From: Halovenus sp.
Lineage (GTDB): Archaea > Halobacteriota > Halobacteria > Halobacteriales > Haloarculaceae
Direction of reading: 5' to 3'
NCBI GenBank assembly: GCA_028274925.1
Contig: JAQCNR010000415.1
Location: 1 to 5,072 of the forward strand
DNA: 5,072 nt
This document shows positions 4,752 through 5,072 of the stretch, in pieces (position 1 is the stretch's first letter; each line of letters starts with the position of its first letter). The position numbers and the translations under genes are program-made. The notes beneath the pieces were generated by a model. The model made no database searches. It was not told the DNA's origin and worked only from the letters and a program-made list of their open reading frames with translations.

Positions 4752-5072
4752 ATGACCAGCCGCGTATACAGACTTCACTCGACACTGGAACTCCCGCTCG
4801 AGGACGTCCACGAGTATTTCGAGGACCCGGAGTTGCCGGACGGAATCGAGGATGTTGACATCACACGACGGAATAATACACTCATCATCAGCGCGGTGCC
4901 AGATGATGATAGTATTAGCAAGTATACTCCAACGGCCCAGCTGAAGGCCAGCGTAACCGAAAACCGTGTCTACGAGGAAGACCCAGAGGCAGGGCCCGGC
5001 GGTCCCTCGCCCGGTGGCGGTCCGCAGTGGGGTGCACTCGAAGAGGAAGAAGAAATCGAGTCTGAGCTCGTC
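4752..5072 (+). CDS. Conserved haloarchaeal protein, unknown function (partial, 3' end off window)
   Basis: An open frame of 107 codons starts with ATG at 4752 and is still open at the right edge, so the C-terminus is missing. The N-terminus reads Met-Thr-Ser-Arg-Val-Tyr-Arg-Leu-His-Ser and matches my memory of an uncharacterised protein conserved in haloarchaea. Residues 1-75 look like a small alpha/beta domain: a strand near 3-14, an acidic helix near 16-25, strands near 34-49, and Lys-Tyr-Thr-Pro-Thr-Ala-Gln-Leu-Lys at 57-65. Residues 80-91 are a Gly/Pro linker, followed by a strongly acidic segment (97-101 all Glu). No signal peptide, membrane segment or catalytic motif is visible. The strict codon bias and acidic composition support a real gene. 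The function is not known. Confidence 0.78.
   Translation, partial: MTSRVYRLHSTLELPLEDVHEYFEDPELPDGIEDVDITRRNNTLIISAVPDDDSISKYTPTAQLKASVTENRVYEEDPEAGPGGPSPGGGPQWGALEEEEEIESELV

Overview
The window reads as chromosomal DNA from a halophilic archaeon (Halobacteria). The predicted proteins are rich in Asp and Glu, most genes are GC-rich with GC-biased third codon positions, and several starts have a TATA-like element about 27 bp upstream with no Shine-Dalgarno, as expected for leaderless haloarchaeal mRNAs. The families fit too: an Azf-type sugar-phosphate dehydrogenase, an archaeal MptD-type dihydroneopterin aldolase and a plant-type [2Fe-2S] ferredoxin. The genus cannot be fixed from the sequence; a Haloarcula-like organism is plausible.

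Layout. Positions 27-830 (minus strand) hold two small membrane-protein genes, a four-helix protein followed by a two-helix protein, probably co-transcribed. Divergent from them, 910-1515 (plus) encodes a poly-gamma-glutamate hydrolase (PghP) family zinc peptidase with a GTG start. Positions about 1516-2904 form a distinctly AT-rich islet with one minus-strand gene for a 361-residue membrane protein of unknown function and a 250-bp AT-rich spacer. Positions 2905-3693 (minus) encode an Azf-like NAD(P)-dependent dehydrogenase. Divergent from it are mptD (3801-4163, plus) and a [2Fe-2S] ferredoxin (4231-4569, plus). A 182-bp spacer with hairpins precedes a conserved-looking haloarchaeal gene at 4752 that runs off the right edge.

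The genes do not form one recognisable pathway. Azf-type enzymes serve sugar oxidation, MptD serves pterin cofactor synthesis, the ferredoxin carries electrons, and the PghP-family enzyme probably hydrolyses gamma-glutamyl polymers. The AT-rich islet is the accessory-looking part: its edges coincide with the 3' ends of the two flanking genes, and a 10-bp exact direct repeat lies at both edges. No transposase, integrase, CRISPR array, rRNA or tRNA was seen. I found no convincing undescribed multi-gene system. The best leads are the islet protein, the missing acidic residue in the Azf-like NAD-binding site, and the internal helix repeat in the 93-residue membrane protein.
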